A stretch of 63,777 nucleotides of DNA from Nocardia sp. (GTDB lineage: Bacteria > Actinomycetota > Actinomycetes > Mycobacteriales > Mycobacteriaceae). The stretch is taken from contig NZ_JAODNK010000112.1 of assembly GCF_025465275.1 (NCBI RefSeq), forward strand, positions 1 to 63,777, written 5' to 3'. A program made the translations under genes and the position numbers. Below the pieces are notes generated by a model, which saw only the letters and a program-made list of their open reading frames with translations, had not been told where the DNA came from and did not search any database. Below are positions 62,016 to 63,777 of the stretch, one piece after another. Positions within the stretch are counted from its first letter, which is position 1, and each line of letters opens with the position of its first letter.

Positions 62016-63167
62016 ATGACCGTCGCTCGACCGGACGAGGCGCGCCGCTCCAACCGGTCCAGTCTCCTGCGGGTGCTGCACACCGGAGGCCCCGCCACCC
62101 GGGCGGCGCTCGCGACCGAGCTGGGGCTCAACCGATCGACCATCAAAATGCTGGTCGACGGCTTGGCCGAGGCCGGGCTGGTGGAGGAGCGGGTGCCGCG
62201 GCTGGCGCGGGGCGCGGGGCGGCCGTCGCTGCTGGTCCTGCCGCAGCCACAGGCGGTGGTGGTGCTGGCGGTGGATGTGCGGGCCGAGCACGCGGGCATT
62301 GCCATGGTCGGATTCGGCGGGCAGATCCTGGGCCGCAACAGCTGGAATCTGCATGGGCGGCAACGGGAACCGGAGGAAGTGATCACCCACGTCGCCGAAT
62401 CGGCGGCACTGCTCGCCGAGGATCTGGGACTGTCGCCGGTGGCGGCCGGGGTCTCGGTGCCGGGTGTGGTGCGCCGCGCCGACGGCCTGGTGCGCAGCTC
62501 GGAGAATCTGCGCTGGGCCGAGGTGGCGCTCGGGCAGCGCATGACCGCAGTGCTGGATGTGCCCGTCGTGGTCGGCAACGATGCCGAATTCGGCGCTCTC
62601 GCAGAGCATTTACGCGGTGCGGGCCGGGGCGCGGGTGATGCGGTCTTCGTATCCGCGGATATCGGTGTGGGTGGCGGCCTCATCGCCCAGGGTGCGCTGC
62701 TGCGCGGATCGGCCGGCTATCTCGGCGAAATCGGCCATATGACAGTGCGACCGGGTGGTCGCCCCTGCCACTGCGGCAATGAGGGCTGCTGGGAGACCGA
62801 AGTCGGTGAGGCGGCGCTGTGCCGTGCACTGGGAATGCCCGAGCACGGGCCGCGCGGCGCGATCGTCGCGGAATTGCGTGCGCTGCAGGATGATAACGAC
62901 CGCAGGCTCGACGACTACCTGAACTGGCTGATCCTCGGCCTGGTCAATGTGGTGAATATTCTCGGCCCGGAACTGGTGGTGCTCGGCGACCTGTTCACCG
63001 CACTGCCCGATGCGCTGGTGCTGCGTGTCGGCGATCAGGTGCGGCGGCGCAGCATGGTCAGCCGGGCGCTCGGCGGGGTGCGCATCGAAAAGTCACGGCT
63101 GGGAGCGGATTTGCAGCTGCTCGGCGCCGCCGAGGCCGCGTTCGAAGGCGTGCTGACGGCATTGTGA
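62016..63167 (+). CDS. ROK-family transcriptional regulator
   Basis: 383 aa. N-terminal winged HTH (NRSSLLRVLHTGGPATRAALATELGLNRSTIKMLV) plus ROK sugar-kinase-like domain with zinc motif CHCGNEGCWETE and ATP-like loops (VFVSADIGVGGGLI). Fourth gene in the ABC operon direction; likely repressor of it, with the palindrome at 58505 as its site. Confidence 0.9.
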   Translation: MTVARPDEARRSNRSSLLRVLHTGGPATRAALATELGLNRSTIKMLVDGLAEAGLVEERVPRLARGAGRPSLLVLPQPQAVVVLAVDVRAEHAGIAMVGFGGQILGRNSWNLHGRQREPEEVITHVAESAALLAEDLGLSPVAAGVSVPGVVRRADGLVRSSENLRWAEVALGQRMTAVLDVPVVVGNDAEFGALAEHLRGAGRGAGDAVFVSADIGVGGGLIAQGALLRGSAGYLGEIGHMTVRPGGRPCHCGNEGCWETEVGEAALCRALGMPEHGPRGAIVAELRALQDDNDRRLDDYLNWLILGLVNVVNILGPELVVLGDLFTALPDALVLRVGDQVRRRSMVSRALGGVRIEKSRLGADLQLLGAAEAAFEGVLTAL

Positions 63168-63202
63168 GCCGCCGAAATACGCGGTGGTGTTGAATTCCGG
63201 AT

Positions 63203-63777
63203 ATGGAGCAGCTCCCCGAGGACTGGCAGCGCGGTCTGGTGATCGTCGCGCATCCCGATGACATCGAATACGGCGCGGCCGCCGCGGTGGCGCGGTGGAC
63301 GCGGCAGGGCAAGGACATTCGCTACGTGCTGGTCAGCAGTGGAGAGGCGGGCATTGCCGGGCTGCCGCCGGCGGAGTCCGGACCGCTGCGCGAGGCCGAG
63401 GAGCGGGCGGGCGCGAAGATTGTCGGCGTCACCGAGATCGACTTCCTCGGCTACCCCGACGGCCGCATCGAGGAGAGCATCGCCCTGCGCCGCGATCTGG
63501 CCGCCGCCATCCGCCGCCACCGCCCGGAACTGGTGGTGCTGTTCAACTTCGGCGACGTCTGGGCCCGCGGCTATGCCAATAGCGCCGACCACCGCGCTGT
63601 CGGCCGCGCCGCCCTCGACGCCGTCTCCGACGCCGGCAACGAATGGATCCACCCCGACCTCGCCGACCTGCCCCCGTACTCCCCCCGCTGGGCCGCCGTC
63701 TACGGCATCGCCGACGGCAGCCACGCCGTAGACGTCACCGACACCCTCGACGTCGCCGTCGAATCCCTCACCGCCCA
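63203..63777 (+). CDS. PIG-L family deacetylase, 5' part
   Basis: 191 residues are in the window and the frame is open to the last base. Catalytic zinc motif IVAHPDD near the N-terminus, and family blocks LVSSGEAG, REAEERAGAKIVGV and NSADHRAVGRAALDA. N-acetylglucosaminyl-type deacetylase (GlcNAc-PI de-N-acetylase/MshB-like); the C-terminus is cut off. ATG 63203, no clear ribosome-binding site. Confidence 0.88.
   Translation, partial: MEQLPEDWQRGLVIVAHPDDIEYGAAAAVARWTRQGKDIRYVLVSSGEAGIAGLPPAESGPLREAEERAGAKIVGVTEIDFLGYPDGRIEESIALRRDLAAAIRRHRPELVVLFNFGDVWARGYANSADHRAVGRAALDAVSDAGNEWIHPDLADLPPYSPRWAAVYGIADGSHAVDVTDTLDVAVESLTA

Overview
The window is high-GC actinobacterial chromosome and reads as a Nocardia or close relative (Nocardiaceae, order Mycobacteriales). 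Evidence: many GTG starts, leaderless and 4-bp-overlap gene junctions, lipoproteins and cutinase-type secreted esterases. The backbone order pnp - M16 peptidase - dapB - dapA - RNase J - ftsK - argA-type acetyltransferase - pgsA - cinA - clgR - pspA - pspM follows the Mycobacterium tuberculosis Rv2783c-to-Rv2743c segment, with accessory blocks inserted between the backbone genes. The species assignment is inference; no rRNA is present.

Layout. 1-2.9 kb: 3' end of pnp and a pepR-type M16 peptidase, followed by a 93-bp tandem repeat. 3.2-7.1 kb: TetR regulator, TerD-vWA protein, and a translationally coupled pair of unknown proteins, one with an HExxH motif. 7.1-13.6 kb: GNAT enzyme, divergent ArsR/MFS pair with palindromic operators, pentapeptide-repeat membrane protein, Cys-rich envelope protein, methyltransferase and zinc alcohol dehydrogenase. 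13.7-16.7 kb: phytase-like lipoprotein, dapB and a coupled membrane protein. 16.8-21.8 kb: minus-strand ureide (allantoin) catabolic cluster: GntR regulator, Asp/Glu/hydantoin racemase, HpcH-type aldolase, allantoicase, PuuE-type allantoinase. 21.9-26.1 kb: divergent MarR/DHA2 exporter, a 28-residue-repeat protein, a secreted peptide, MsrB, a flavodoxin-like protein and a DoxX-like protein. 26.3-29.3 kb: response regulator, sensor kinase and a degenerate kinase-like membrane protein. 29.3-32.9 kb: ribbon-helix-helix protein, dapA, RNase J. 33-35 kb: two secreted proteins and a TIGR03085 protein. 35.2-40.8 kb: AfsR/SARP-type regulator and ftsK.

40.8-41.3 kb is a minus-strand tRNA cluster: Gln(CTG), Arg(ACG) and an aberrant class-I tRNA with a CAG anticodon. 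It is preceded by a terminator and a possible 36-codon ORF, and a leaderless trmO diverges from it. 41.9-48 kb: cutinase, a MarR/MFS module whose exporter is fused in frame to an isochorismatase-like hydrolase, a PEBP protein, a broken second isochorismatase, and a lipoprotein. 48.2-51.8 kb: epimerase, TetR/Gfo-Idh pair with paired operators, YCII protein, argA-type acetyltransferase. 51.9-56.1 kb: pgsA, cinA, clgR, pspA, pspM (envelope stress). 56.2-58.5 kb: two quinone-oxidoreductase-like proteins flanking a 57-aa membrane protein. 58.5-63.2 kb: sugar ABC importer with a single-domain ATPase and a ROK regulator, with a 9-bp-arm palindrome upstream. 63.2 kb to the end: start of a PIG-L deacetylase.

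The genes form many short transcription units. Several regulator/transporter pairs carry palindromes that can be read directly and suggest autoregulated efflux or import modules. The most unusual items are the CAG-anticodon class-I tRNA and its neighbouring small ORF, the exporter-hydrolase fusion with a preserved internal ribosome-binding site beside a broken hydrolase copy, and the coupled HExxH/helical-repeat pair. No transposase, integrase, CRISPR array or phage module was seen.
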